Shown: positions 1 to 7,462, numbered from the stretch's first letter. The stretch: DNA of 64,000 nucleotides from Bradyrhizobium erythrophlei (GCF_900142985.1 NZ_LT670849.1:4604501-4668500); one strand, 5' to 3'. Notes: generated by a model not told the origin, from the sequence alone. Translations and numbers: made by a program.

Positions 1-162
1 GCCGGGGAGAAGGACGTCATCGTCCCGTTCGGGTCTGTAAAAACCGCGAAGCGAAACGACAAATGGTGGTTGACCTTGGACGAGACCAAGGATGGATTGA
101 AAAACGCGCCGGGCTTTAAATACGATAAGGCGAGCACGACCTGGGTCCCCGAAAAGAAGTGA
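1..162 (+). CDS. PRC-barrel domain protein, C-terminal end (truncated by window edge)
   Basis: The frame is open from the first base to a TGA at 160-162, so only the last 53 residues are seen. The stretch has the VPFGSVK...KWWLTLDETKD pattern followed by an APGFKYDK...TWVP tail. These are typical of the C-terminal half of PRC-barrel proteins from Bradyrhizobium. The family forms a small beta-barrel; no enzymatic role is established. A strong hairpin follows directly, so this is the end of its transcript. Confidence 0.7.
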   Translation, partial: AGEKDVIVPFGSVKTAKRNDKWWLTLDETKDGLKNAPGFKYDKASTTWVPEKK

Positions 163-172
163 TTGATCTAGC

Positions 173-204
173 CCGAAGCCCCGATTCGTCGGGGCTTCGG
201 CATT
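173..204 (+). terminator. Intrinsic terminator after the PRC-barrel gene
   Basis: A perfect 12-bp stem (173-184 with 189-200) closes a TTCG tetraloop and is followed by a short T-rich stretch. It lies 10 nt after the stop codon. Confidence 0.75.
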
Positions 205-282
205 TCGAGCGCCAAGCGACTACGACACGTTTCGTACGGCATTTTGTCGTGGCGTAAAGTGTTATTACTCCGGGCGCAGCCC

Positions 283-449
283 TATGGCTGAACATCGGGC
301 GACCACGACGGGCATTTCATTCGGGTCGTTGACATCTTCTGCGATAAGGACGAAGCGCCAAAGAACGCGCCAAACAACTGGTTGACGGTCACGACGTTGA
401 GCTTTGGCAGTTCGAGCGCAAAGTCGCGAGGTTCAAGCACAAGCCGTAA
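283..449 (+). pseudogene. Frameshifted relative of the small protein at 56536-56736
   Basis: The 3' part reads KQLVDGHDVELWQFERK then VARF and stops at 447-449. This closely matches the C-terminal half of the intact minus-strand protein at 56536-56736 (EQLVNGHDVELWQRDRK). The N-terminal part (DGHFIRVVDIFCDKDEA) is in another frame, and no single frame links a start codon to the stop. This is a decayed second copy of that 66-residue family. Confidence 0.6.
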
Positions 450-580
450 CGACAGGGCGGAAGGTCGAACAGCTTGCTCATGCGAACAAGTCCGCTCTCG
501 CCTGCGTGAACCCGGTGAACGTGCCTGACTCGTGGTGCAGGATTCAGCCGTCGCAACGTTCTGAATGATCCGCGGTATGG

Positions 581-735
581 TCACCGACGGTCACGGATTT
601 GAGCCGCTGCGTTTCAGTGTCTTCCTGTCCGCGCCGGTCGAGGTCGTCACAATTTTTCGCCAAGAAGAGAGAGCGGATGCTGCCGCGTTATTTTCTCGGC
701 TTCAGAATTGGCGGGAGAAGGTGTCGAGTTCGATG
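581..735 (-). pseudogene. Fragment related to the lipoprotein gene at 35738-36289
   Basis: Read on the minus strand this segment contains SEAEKITRQHPLSLLGEKL, matching SETEKIQQQPPLYLLGEKI of the gene at 35738-36289. The nucleotide match to about 35966-36117 is clear throughout. It has no start, no lipobox and no C-terminus. It abuts the transglutaminase fragment that begins at 737. Confidence 0.6.
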
Positions 736-736
736 G

Positions 737-857
737 GTGTGTCGCGACTTCGCACATCTTGCGATTACGTTGTGCCGATGTCTGAACATCCGGCAAGATA
801 TTGCACGGGTTACCTCGGCGATATCGGAGTTCCGCGCGATCCCGCCCCAATGGATTT
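737..857 (+). pseudogene. Fragment of the transglutaminase gene at 22078-22962
   Basis: About 120 nt are nearly identical to 22579-22700, the part of the transglutaminase gene that encodes its catalytic-cysteine motif. The copy has a 1-nt deletion near 792 that breaks the frame and a few substitutions. It ends abruptly after the ATGGATTT that corresponds to 22693-22700. It cannot encode an enzyme. Confidence 0.75.
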
Positions 858-903
858 AAAGGACGACTAGAATACCCTGCAAGGACCCCACCGGAGTTGC
901 TGC

Positions 904-1152
904 CTTACAACGAAGGGCAAAGACCTCGTCTATATGGGCAAGGTCGGAACCGGCTGGTCCCGGACTATCTCAAGCCAAATAAGGAAACAGATCGACACGG
1001 TGGTGAGCCCTAAGTCACAGCTCACCAAGCCGATCAAAAAACCCAAAGCAACGTGGGTCGAGCCGAAGTTCTTTGCTGAACTTGAGTATCGCGACATCAC
1101 CTCGGAAGGCCTATTGCGCGCGAGTGCATTCAAGGGGCTGATTAGGACTTAA
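904..1152 (+). pseudogene. C-terminal remnant of ATP-dependent DNA ligase LigD
   Basis: The frame reads GKDLVYMGKVGTGWSRTIS, then PKSQLTKPIKKPKATWVEP, then a tail with EYRDITSEGLLRASAFKGL, ending at 1150-1152. This is the OB-fold C-terminus of LigD-type ligases used in bacterial non-homologous end joining. The nucleotidyltransferase, polymerase and nuclease domains are absent upstream, where unrelated gene fragments lie. About 80 residues remain of a protein that is normally far larger, so this is a relic. Confidence 0.75.
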
Positions 1153-1176
1153 CATTTGTTGTAACTCGCCCGTTTT

Positions 1177-1201
1177 GGAACTGTGGTAGCGCGATAACGT
1201 T
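1177..1201 (+). promoter_or_regulatory. EcfG-type general stress promoter
   Basis: GGAAC (1177-1181), a 16-nt spacer and CGTT (1198-1201) match the established alphaproteobacterial EcfG consensus exactly. It lies 20 nt before the GTG of the DUF3606 gene. Confidence 0.65.
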
Positions 1202-1220
1202 CTCCGCAGACGGAGGACAC

Positions 1221-1394
1221 GTGCACAACCTACATAACAAGAGCCAACCCGATCGCTCGAAGATCAATATGCAAGAGGACTTCGAGGTCAAATACTGGAC
1301 CCGTCAGCTCGGCGTCTCAAAGGCGCAGCTGCAGGCAGCGGTCGACAAGGTCGGCAACGCCGCGGCTGCGGTTCGCAAAGAGTTGGCGACATGA
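1221..1394 (+). CDS. DUF3606 domain protein
   Basis: A 57-residue protein starting with GTG; GGAGG at 1212-1216 gives a 4-nt spacing to the start. The sequence has the DUF3606 pattern: PDRSKINMQEDFEV, then YWTRQLGVSK, then an AAVDKVGNAAAAVRKEL helix. The domain is a short helical fold frequent in rhizobia and has no known biochemical function. A consensus EcfG promoter lies just upstream, so it is probably induced in the general stress response. Confidence 0.8.
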   Translation: MHNLHNKSQPDRSKINMQEDFEVKYWTRQLGVSKAQLQAAVDKVGNAAAAVRKELAT

Positions 1395-1433
1395 CGCATT
1401 TTCGTAAGAGAGTCCATCACGAACTGATTTTCA

Positions 1434-1583
1434 ATGAGCGTCTTGCAGACCATGCACCCAAAGCGAAGGCAAGCAGAGCTCTTGCCGGAAGGGAAAGCGC
1501 GCGACGCTCTGCTGGAAAAGGCGCGGCAATTCGAATCGCAGATTTCTTTTAACGACGAGCTATTCGAAGAAAGTCGGGGCTGA
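1434..1583 (+). CDS. Small hypothetical protein with LPEG-RDALL-KARQ motif
   Basis: A 49-residue frame (ATG 1434; alternative ATG 1452). It contains LLPEGKARDALLEKARQFES, close to the RPGPERDALLRRARQ motif of the protein at 55891-56088. These belong to a group of short helical, charged proteins common in Bradyrhizobium. No ribosome binding site is obvious, so the start is uncertain, and it may be a truncated member of that group. Confidence 0.45.
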   Translation: MSVLQTMHPKRRQAELLPEGKARDALLEKARQFESQISFNDELFEESRG

Positions 1584-1588
1584 CTCAC

Positions 1589-1735
1589 TTGTATGAGAAT
1601 CACTTCGTGTATCCGGCAGCAGCCGGTGTCGTCGTTCATGAAGATGGCTGGAGATGGGGCCCGCGTGACAAATATACGTTCCGCGAACACGAAGGCCGGG
1701 GAGATTGGCGCGGAAATACCTGGACAACCTGGTAA
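1589..1735 (+). CDS. Short hypothetical protein, possibly a truncated secreted protein
   Basis: The frame reads YENHFVYPAAAGVVVHEDGW, then RWGPRDKYTFREHEGRG, ending at 1733-1735. The Trp/Gly/His-rich pattern resembles mature parts of small secreted alphaproteobacterial proteins. The only nearby start is a TTG at 1589 and there is no signal peptide, so this may be a 5'-truncated relic. Confidence 0.35.
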   Translation: MYENHFVYPAAAGVVVHEDGWRWGPRDKYTFREHEGRGDWRGNTWTTW

Positions 1736-1858
1736 GTTAAGGAGGCCGCCAATGAGGCGAGCTCTTGCTGGGGCTGAGATTTCATCCCGAACAAATTTAA
1801 TCGGCCATTGGGGTCGCGCTAATGCGGCCCCTTTCGATTTTTGAGAGTTACTTTCCGC

Positions 1859-2037
1859 ATGACGACTTGCATGCGTTGCTTCGGATGCCGCTGGGTTTGC
1901 GAGGCCCTTCCTCATATGGCGTGGGAGGGCGACTACGCTTGTGGCTGCGGCGCGCCAGGCATGCCTTGCCCAACGAGAGCGACGACCTCGAGCCACCGAA
2001 GATGTCGCCAGGCTTTGGCGAGGATGACGGCGGCTAA
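1859..2037 (+). pseudogene. Frameshifted copy of the Cys-rich small protein at 55492-55677
   Basis: ATG at 1859 begins MTTCMRCFGCRWVCEAL, then MAWEGDYACGCGAPGMPCP, almost identical to the start of the minus-strand protein at 55492-55677. After about 41 codons a small deletion shifts the frame. The original C-terminus (ESDDLEPPKMSPGFGED) is found in another frame ending at 2035-2037. About 45 nt upstream of the ATG also match the other copy, so the duplication included regulatory DNA. Confidence 0.7.
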
Positions 2038-2280
2038 TCTGTGCGGGCCGTTTGAGCACCTGCACCGGCGCCAGCCAGAAGGGACGACACCGCCGCTGGG
2101 GTCTGGCTAAGCACTTTGCCCATTGCCGCCAGGTACTCTCGATAGTCGGGCGTGTTAGATCGCCGGTTCAGAGAGCAAACTTAGGCCCGCGTTTGCAAGG
2201 GGCCGACCAAAACCTCGCGGCGGGCCTACCACAGTAGATCAACATAGTTTTTAAACCTTTCGGCCTGGGGTAGTTTGAAA

Positions 2281-2484
2281 TTATTCCGCAGCAACACTGC
2301 ATTTCCTACAATGAAAGTCGGGCCCCTTGCGAGTTTTCACGACCTTGAATCCACGCGGCACGGATTCGACCGATGGCCACTTCCTGTCTTGTCGTTGAAC
2401 CAGGCTGGCCATCCCGGTCCTACCGCATTTCGGGCAGCGTAACTTTTCATACCAATCATCGATCATTGACCCGGTAGCCGTCAT
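2281..2484 (-). CDS. Small zinc-ribbon hypothetical protein
   Basis: A 67-residue protein with two cysteine pairs, LRCPKCGRTG near residues 15-24 and FHCRKC near the C-terminus, arranged as a zinc ribbon. Such short proteins recur in Bradyrhizobium and have no known function. The ATG at 2484-2482 shares one base with the stop of the upstream gene (TAATG). This supports the longer start and suggests translational coupling. Confidence 0.7.
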   Translation of the reverse strand: MTATGSMIDDWYEKLRCPKCGRTGMASLVQRQDRKWPSVESVPRGFKVVKTRKGPDFHCRKCSVAAE

Positions 2485-2660
2485 TAAATCGAACTCTTAT
2501 CTGGATCATCCAAGCCCAGTTCTTTTGTTCGCTTCGCCGCCAGCTGTCGATAAGCCGCCGCCTGTTTTTCAAATTGCTTTTTGACCCCTGCATCTTGTTC
2601 TTCAGCCGCAAGTCGCTCGAATTGGATCGCGTGCTCCAGATACTCGGCAATCATTTTCAC
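2484..2660 (-). CDS. Small helical hypothetical protein
   Basis: A 58-residue helical protein (GTG 2660; alternative ATG 2654) preceded by GGGAGGGG about 9 nt upstream. It contains MIAEYLEHAIQFERLAAEE, then KKQFEKQAAAYRQLAAKR, a charged amphipathic helix pattern shared by many short Bradyrhizobium proteins. It overlaps the next gene by one base, so the two form a coupled pair. Function unknown. Confidence 0.65.
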   Translation of the reverse strand: MKMIAEYLEHAIQFERLAAEEQDAGVKKQFEKQAAAYRQLAAKRTKELGLDDPDKSSI

Positions 2661-2751
2661 AACTCACGCCCCTCCCATCCCATGTCGCCACCGTCCGAAC
2701 TATTGACTAATTGGCGTGGCCAATTCTTCGGTGTTTTGATGCCCAGCGAAA

Positions 2752-2773
2752 AGCCCGGCACGCGGGCCGGGCT
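2752..2773 (-). terminator. Hairpin, possible minus-strand terminator
   Basis: A perfect 8-bp stem (2752-2759 with 2766-2773) is followed on the minus strand by TTTT. No convincing gene lies just upstream on that strand, so its role is unclear. Confidence 0.4.
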
Positions 2774-2929
2774 GATCGCCAGTATTCATTCAAGATTGAA
2801 TGCACGAAAGCGGAATTCATAATCGTGGTCGGTGCACTTTTGGACACTTTCGGATCCGATCCAGACGCCGCGGCGGGAACGGTTTGCGGCTTTCGGGCCT
2901 CTATTTGCGACAGCAAAACGGAGGCTGCC

Positions 2930-3160
2930 ATGCCATTGTTCCATTTTAACTCTCTCACCGGTGACATGTTTTTACCAGACCCGGAGGGTGAAGACCTTCC
3001 TAACGTTGCCTTGGCGCGCGAGGTGGCCGAGCAATCCGCCCGGGAGGCGCTTATCGAGGCGGTCAAGACCGGCGACATTGCCCCCGATTGCATTCAGGTT
3101 ACGAATAGCGAGGGGCACGAGGTGGCGACCGTCTTCCTCGAAGACCTACTGCGCGGTTGA
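2930..3160 (+). CDS. DUF6894 family protein
   Basis: A 76-residue protein. ATG 2930 is preceded by GGAGG (2920-2924), which rules out the longer upstream frame. It begins MPLFHFNSLTGDMFLPDPEG, followed by AREVAEQSAREALIEAVKTG and an EVTV-like strand with EGHEVATVFL. This is the DUF6894 pattern of a short beta-alpha-beta protein abundant in rhizobia, function unknown. A second member is at 18902-19129. Confidence 0.75.
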   Translation: MPLFHFNSLTGDMFLPDPEGEDLPNVALAREVAEQSAREALIEAVKTGDIAPDCIQVTNSEGHEVATVFLEDLLRG

Positions 3161-3237
3161 TGCTCGCAGGCCTGATAAGGTCGAAGTCGTGCTTACAAGT
3201 GTTATCGCGGTTCGCGCGGCGAAGGCGGCTTGAAGGT

Positions 3238-3348
3238 TCAGCCGGCGAAATGGCGTGCGACGCCGAACAATGCACTGGTGGCCAGCACCATCGTCAGCAT
3301 CGCTCCGACGACGTTTCGAGTAAGCCGCTCACGAGTCATATGCCGCAT
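3238..3348 (-). CDS. 36-residue single-pass membrane peptide
   Basis: ATG at 3348-3346 is preceded by GGAGG with 5-nt spacing. The product has a basic N-terminus (MRHMTRERLTRN) and then one hydrophobic segment (VVGAMLTMVLATSALFGVA). A near-EcfG element (GGAAC-N15-GGTT, 3375-3398) lies 27 nt upstream. No family recognised. Confidence 0.5.
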   Translation of the reverse strand: MRHMTRERLTRNVVGAMLTMVLATSALFGVARHFAG

Positions 3349-3438
3349 GGAAACCTCCAGACGCATGGGAGGTAAACCGGCGGAGGACAGACGGTTCCCC
3401 CGCGGAGATGGGCGAACCTCGTCGGGGACGGGCTCAAC

Positions 3439-3467
3439 GAAAAGGCCCCCGCCTTATGGGCGGGGCC
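3439..3467 (-). terminator. Strong minus-strand terminator
   Basis: A GC-rich stem of about 10 bp (3444-3453 with 3458-3467) with a 4-nt loop is followed on the minus strand by TTTT. It lies between the genes at 3562-3747 and 3238-3348 and probably ends the former transcript. Confidence 0.6.
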
Positions 3468-3561
3468 AGACTCGTTATTTCACGTCGATGTTGGGGTCAA
3501 CGCGTAGGCATTGTGCCCCGGTTCTATGACAAGGCCGCAAGGCCCCGCAGGCGGCCCTCCT

Positions 3562-3747
3562 TCATTTAGCGAGCGCCGGAGACTGTCCCGGCGTCAGTCC
3601 GCGCTGTTTGACGAGCGGATCGTTGGTGTCACGCGGCGTTATCCAGTGATCGACCACATAGAGCGATCCGAAATAAACTAGGAAGCCAGCGGTCGCAGCG
3701 ACGATGACGGCCCCGATCAATTGCCTTGTTGAAAGCTCCCCAGACAT
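3562..3747 (-). CDS. Small single-pass membrane protein
   Basis: A 61-residue protein starting MSGELSTRQ, with one membrane segment (LIGAVIVAATAGFLVYFGSL) and a polar tail rich in Asp, Pro and Lys. I chose the internal ATG 3747 because the upstream extension is polar and unlike this family. No function is recognised. Confidence 0.55.
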   Translation of the reverse strand: MSGELSTRQLIGAVIVAATAGFLVYFGSLYVVDHWITPRDTNDPLVKQRGLTPGQSPALAK

Positions 3748-3808
3748 ATGACAGAGCCTATCGGTTCCAGTGTTTAACACAAGGAGAAGGCCGCCTCAGT
3801 GGGCGGGC

Positions 3809-3979
3809 TCACGCTGCCTTCAGGGTGGACCAGTTGGCGGCCTCACCGGACTGATTTGTGAAAGCGGGCCGGAGGCGCGGTTTGGGGTGAATCAATGAAT
3901 GAGCCCCTACGGCCACGAGGATAGCCGCGGCGACGATTATCGCCAAGACGATAGCCAGCTCCTTGTTGGACCCGAACAC
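3809..3979 (-). CDS. Small single-pass membrane protein (GTG start)
   Basis: A 56-residue frame starting at GTG 3979. It begins FGSNKELAI, continues with a hydrophobic segment (VLAIIVAAAILVAVGAHSLI) and ends in a polar tail. A weak TGAGG lies about 10 nt upstream. The overlapping longer minus-strand frame at 3843-4214 is Arg/Ser-rich and looks like its shadow. A GC-rich hairpin at about 3790-3810 follows the stop. Confidence 0.5.
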   Translation of the reverse strand: MFGSNKELAIVLAIIVAAAILVAVGAHSLIHPKPRLRPAFTNQSGEAANWSTLKAA

Positions 3980-4747
3980 GTTGCGCAGACCTCAGGAAGT
4001 GAACCTCTAGTCCTCGTCGGAATGTCGCTCGATCAGTCCAACCCGCCGCTCGTGATTCCGGACTTCCAGCTTGAGTGTCGGCAAGCGTCATGGCGTGCGC
4101 GATAGCCTCGATGTCGCTCTTCGCGATGAACGCCTGTGACGGACTGCAGAAGGCCGGTGGTGTCGACGGGAAATGCGCGGTACATCGGCAGGTCAAACCC
4201 GTGAACGATATCAATTTTCCCGCTTAGGCTCTTCCGGTAGGCTAAACGTCAGCCGTCGATCAGCCAGAAACGGACCCGGAGCGATCGTTGGCGCTTCAAA
4301 TCGGAACTATCGAAGCTTCGCCTTCGGTTTGCCGGAATCGGAATTGGGGCCGAGGCAGCCTCAGTTGGGACTTCCGAAGGTCTGCTGCGGCAAAGCTCGC
4401 TCAATTGCCGCAAGCGGAAATAGGATTGTCGGCCTCCCACGCCGGGGTCGCGTAGTCGAGCGCGACCATCCGCCCCTTCAGAGCAACGCTTCTCCGCGGA
4501 CCGAATGGCGAGAGTTCGGAAAGCGCGTACCGCAAATTGATCTCCGGCGCGGGGGGCACTCGGCTGCGGCATCGCTGCGCCAAGGCTGAACGTCGGCTCG
4601 AAACGAAGCTGGCCGGCGAACTGCCGGCGTGGTTCGATGGCTTTTCAGCTAACGGATCTGTCGACCAGCGGCCAGCAGCAGCGCGCAAGTGAACCTCGGC
4701 GACGGCAGAGCGTTGGAAATTCCTACGTCCCCGAACCTTGGACATCC
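3980..4747. other. No convincing gene
   Basis: Open frames exist on both strands but all are Arg/Ser/Pro-rich, lack ribosome binding sites and resemble no family I know. I see nothing supportable here apart from the uncertain upstream start (ATG 4637) of the PAP2 gene. Confidence 0.4.
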
Positions 4748-5380
4748 ATGCGTACAGCAGCAAGAACTCGATCCAGCCTTCTTCGCCGGCAGCCAAGGTT
4801 TCCGATCACCGTCCGCCCGACGAAGGCCGATCTAGCGATCGCGAGTGAAATCGCCCGCGACACCGGCCCGGCTCCGGAGGAGGTGGCACGCGCCCTGACC
4901 TGGGGCGCTGACGAGAAGGTCCTTCTGGTTTTGGCGGCGGGCGGCTGGCTTGCCTCGCGCGGTCAAGGCGAACCGCTGAGGCGCGCCGGCAACCATGCCT
5001 TGCTGGTCGCGGTTGCGGCATCGTTGCTACCGCACGGGATGAAGCTTCTGTTTGACCAGACTCGTCCCGATCGCAGGACTGTGCTGGGCCACATTCACGG
5101 CATCTCGTTTTCCGGCAAGCGTGAGGATGCCTTTCCCTCCGGCCACGCGCTGCACATGGGTGCGCTCGCGTCGGCCGCCGGCACGCTTCCCGCCGGGCCC
5201 CGCCGAGCAATCAGAGCGCTCGCAGTCGGGCTTTCGCTGACGCGCGTCGCGGTTTTGGCCCACTGGGCAAGCGACGTCGTCGCCGGATTCGCGCTCGGAG
5301 CCATTCTCGAGCGGACCCTTCGACTGTGGACGGGCTATCCCCTCGATTCTTCGAAGGAGGGCAATCATGCCGAACCTTGA
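4748..5380 (+). CDS. PAP2-family membrane phosphatase
   Basis: A phosphatidic-acid-phosphatase type 2 protein of about 210 residues. The three signature motifs are in order: KLLFDQTRPDR (motif 1), FPSGHALHMG (motif 2, catalytic His) and TRVAVLAHWASDVVAG (motif 3, nucleophilic His and Asp). Family members remove phosphate from lipid phosphates, undecaprenyl pyrophosphate or similar substrates at the membrane. An in-frame ATG at 4637 would add an atypical Ser/Arg-rich leader, so I prefer 4748. Its end overlaps the cupin gene by 14 nt, forming an operon with the next three genes. Confidence 0.75.
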   Translation: MRTAARTRSSLLRRQPRFPITVRPTKADLAIASEIARDTGPAPEEVARALTWGADEKVLLVLAAGGWLASRGQGEPLRRAGNHALLVAVAASLLPHGMKLLFDQTRPDRRTVLGHIHGISFSGKREDAFPSGHALHMGALASAAGTLPAGPRRAIRALAVGLSLTRVAVLAHWASDVVAGFALGAILERTLRLWTGYPLDSSKEGNHAEP

Positions 5381-5972
5381 AGACCTGAAGGAATGCGCGG
5401 AGCGCGCCACCGGCATACGGCGACCTGGCAAGGGAGAGGCTTGCGATTTCGCGCGGGCGAGAAAACCCCACGCCGTTCGCTTCAAGGACGACGGTCTCGT
5501 CCCTAACCATCCGCGGTGGCCGCTCATCATCTACCGAGGCGCCGTCGAACTCGATGACCGCCACGATCCTGCGGCCGTGATCGAGGACCTGTTCGAAGCG
5601 AACGGATGGGGCGACACATGGCGCGACGGCATCTACGACTACGTGCACTATCACTCCAGGATCCACGAGGTTCTCGGCATCGCACGCGGCAAGGGGAGGG
5701 TCCGCTTCGGCGGCAAGAAAGGTCGAATATTTACGTTGAAGGCCGGCGACGTCGCCGTCCTGCCTGCCGGCACAGGCCACCAATGCCTGTCTGCATCCGA
5801 CGACTTTCTCGTCATCGGCGCCTACCCGCCAGCCGGGACCTACGACGAGTGTACAACCATCCAGGACCGCCCCCGCGCCCTCAAGACCATCCCGAAGGTC
5901 GCATCGCCGCGTAAGGATCCCGTTTATGGGACCGGCGGCCCGGTATCTAGACTCTGGAAGAAAGCCAGATGA
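5367..5972 (+). CDS. Cupin-domain protein (YjlB-like)
   Basis: A 201-residue single-cupin protein. ATG 5367 is preceded by AAGGAGGG. The metal-binding cupin motif 1 is HYHSRIHEVLGIARGKGRV and motif 2 is the AGDVAVLPAGTGHQ region. The early FKDDGLVPNHPRWPLIIYRG resembles YjlB-type cupins. The substrate is unknown. It overlaps the PAP2 gene upstream (14 nt) and the membrane gene downstream (ATGA). Confidence 0.75.
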   Translation: MPNLEDLKECAERATGIRRPGKGEACDFARARKPHAVRFKDDGLVPNHPRWPLIIYRGAVELDDRHDPAAVIEDLFEANGWGDTWRDGIYDYVHYHSRIHEVLGIARGKGRVRFGGKKGRIFTLKAGDVAVLPAGTGHQCLSASDDFLVIGAYPPAGTYDECTTIQDRPRALKTIPKVASPRKDPVYGTGGPVSRLWKKAR

Positions 5973-6316
5973 CCGAGTACCTCGTCCGCTTCCTGGTCGG
6001 GGGCGTCGTGGTCTCGGCGTTCGCGATGCTGGGAGACATGCTGCGTCCCAAAAGCTTCGCCGGTCTGTTCGGGGCCGCGCCCTCCGTTGCGCTCGCCACG
6101 CTCGGCATCGCCGTGCACGGGCAAGGAGCCGATTACGCGGCCCAGCAAACTTGGGCGATGACGGCGGGGGCGATCGCGCTCGCGGTCTATGGCGTCGTCG
6201 TCTGCCAACTCCTCATTCGCACCCCGATACGGGCGGCCGTCGCCACGTTGCTGTCGCTCGCCGTCTGGCTGGTGATCGCATTCGGCCTGTTGATCCTCGC
6301 CGGAGGCCAGACATGA
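5969..6316 (+). CDS. DUF3147-like membrane protein (first of two)
   Basis: A 115-residue protein with four likely membrane helices. The N-terminus is MTEYLVRFLVGGVVVSAFAM and a conserved LRPKSFAGLFGAAPSVALA segment follows. This matches the DUF3147 pattern, a small integral membrane family of unknown function. It overlaps the cupin gene by 4 nt (ATGA) and its own stop overlaps the next gene the same way. Confidence 0.65.
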   Translation: MTEYLVRFLVGGVVVSAFAMLGDMLRPKSFAGLFGAAPSVALATLGIAVHGQGADYAAQQTWAMTAGAIALAVYGVVVCQLLIRTPIRAAVATLLSLAVWLVIAFGLLILAGGQT

Positions 6317-6783
6317 GCCCGATCGGTTTTTCGCCCTCGTCGCTCAAGGAAGGCCGCTGGTACGAATACCTCATTCGCTTCGTGCTCGGCGGCTCCGCGA
6401 CCGTTTTCACCGGCTTCGTCAGTAGCCGTTTCGGGGCCTCGATCGGCGGTCTGTTTCTGGCACTTCCGGCCATCTTCTGCGCGAGCGCGACCCTGATCGA
6501 AAAGCATGAAATCCGCCGCAAGCGCGGGGCGGCCCTCGACGGCCGGCGACGGGGGAAGGAGGCCGCCGCGCTGGACTCCGCCGGTGCCGCGCTCGGCGCC
6601 CTCGGAATGCTGTCCTTCGCGATCGTGTTTTCGGTGACGGTGAAACGCAGCATCCCAGGCGCCTTCATCGGCGCGTCGGTCGCCTGGTTGGTGGTCTCGG
6701 TGGCGGCTTGGTACGCGCGCCGTAAGACGCGGTGCGTCCGGAGGACAGACAAATCAGCGGCCCCGGATTCCCGGGACCGCTGA
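6313..6783 (+). CDS. DUF3147-like membrane protein (second of two)
   Basis: A 156-residue relative of the previous protein. It has YEYLIRFVLGGSATVFTGFV, then SRFGASIGGLFLALPAIFCA, the same arrangement as in the first copy, then a charged loop (KRGAALDGRRRGKE) and two more helices. The first 14 residues and the charged C-terminus differ. Start and stop overlap (ATGA with TGA 6314-6316) indicates coupled translation. The pair probably arose by tandem duplication and may form a heteromer. A hairpin covers its stop. Confidence 0.65.
   Translation: MSPIGFSPSSLKEGRWYEYLIRFVLGGSATVFTGFVSSRFGASIGGLFLALPAIFCASATLIEKHEIRRKRGAALDGRRRGKEAAALDSAGAALGALGMLSFAIVFSVTVKRSIPGAFIGASVAWLVVSVAAWYARRKTRCVRRTDKSAAPDSRDR
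6756..6781. terminator. Bidirectional terminator hairpin
   Basis: An 11-bp stem with one non-canonical pair (6756-6766 with 6771-6781) lies between the convergent membrane-protein operon and the DUF892 gene. The T-tract is weak on both strands. Confidence 0.5.
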
Positions 6784-6797
6784 GCAGTGAGAGGGCG

Positions 6798-7313
6798 TCA
6801 GGCCGCGGTCGAGGCCTTTGCGTTGACGCCCTTGCGCAGTGCCACCGTGTTCAGCTTGGCGTTCGCTGCCTTTTCCTCGTTGAGGTTGGTCGTCAGGAAG
6901 CGCACGATCTCGTCGTGACCGAGTTCTTCGGCCCATGCGATCAGGGTCCCGTAGCGACACATTTCGTAGTGCTCGACGGCCTGCGCGTTGGCGACGATGG
7001 CGGCGTCCAAAACCGCCTTGTCCTCGATCTCGCCAGCGGTCTCGTCCGCTTCCTTGATGATGCCGTCGATCGCCGGGCACTGCGTGCCGCTGGGCTGCTT
7101 GCCCAGCTTCTCGAACACCTTCTGAAGCCGCTGGACCTGCTTGGTGGTCTCTTCGAGGTGACTCTTCAGACCGCTTACGAGGTCGCGGTTGGTCGCCTTG
7201 TCGATCATCTTCGGAAGCGCTTTGAGGATCTGCTGTTCGGCGTAGTAGATGTCCTGCAGACCGTGGAGCAGCAGGTCCTCCATCGATTTTATGTCCTTGG
7301 TGAACATACCCAT
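6798..7313 (-). CDS. DUF892 ferritin-like protein (YciE type)
   Basis: A 171-residue four-helix protein. The N-terminus is MGMFTKDIKSMEDLLLHGLQ, followed by DIYYAEQQILKALPKMIDKA, the hallmark of the YciE/DUF892 family with ferritin-like Glu and His positions. Family members bind metal and are linked to stress survival; the reaction is not established. ATG 7313 is preceded by GGAG. A longer in-frame ORF starts inside the promoter and is rejected. A consensus EcfG promoter lies at 7347-7371. Confidence 0.85.
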   Translation of the reverse strand: MGMFTKDIKSMEDLLLHGLQDIYYAEQQILKALPKMIDKATNRDLVSGLKSHLEETTKQVQRLQKVFEKLGKQPSGTQCPAIDGIIKEADETAGEIEDKAVLDAAIVANAQAVEHYEMCRYGTLIAWAEELGHDEIVRFLTTNLNEEKAANAKLNTVALRKGVNAKASTAA

Positions 7314-7346
7314 ATTCGAGGTCTCCTTTCGCGATAATGGCGATGG

Positions 7347-7371
7347 AACGCTGTTGCGCGGCTGCTGTTCC
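7347..7371 (-). promoter_or_regulatory. EcfG-type promoter of the DUF892 gene
   Basis: On the minus strand GGAAC (7371-7367), a 16-nt spacer and CGTT (7350-7347) match the consensus exactly, 34 nt before the start codon. DUF892 genes are typical general-stress-response members. Confidence 0.75.
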
Positions 7372-7462
7372 ATCAGGGGTTTACTCGGGAGATCGATATC
7401 TCTGAGGGACTGGACCGTTTGGCCGGTCTGCTGGAACGAGCAGCGCTGGACGTGGGGGCGAC

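Noticed and set aside
1304..2065. 253-codon minus-strand frame
   Set aside because: It covers several short plus-strand genes with better evidence (DUF3606, the 1434 gene, the Cys-rich copy) and reads Ser/Arg/Ala-rich without motifs.
3843..4214. 123-codon minus-strand frame
   Set aside because: It is Ser/Arg-rich and overlaps the small membrane gene at 3809-3979, which is the better candidate.
5926..6783. Upstream extension of the second DUF3147-like gene to 5926
   Set aside because: The extension is the Arg-rich alternative frame of the first gene; the ATGA overlap at 6313 marks the true start.
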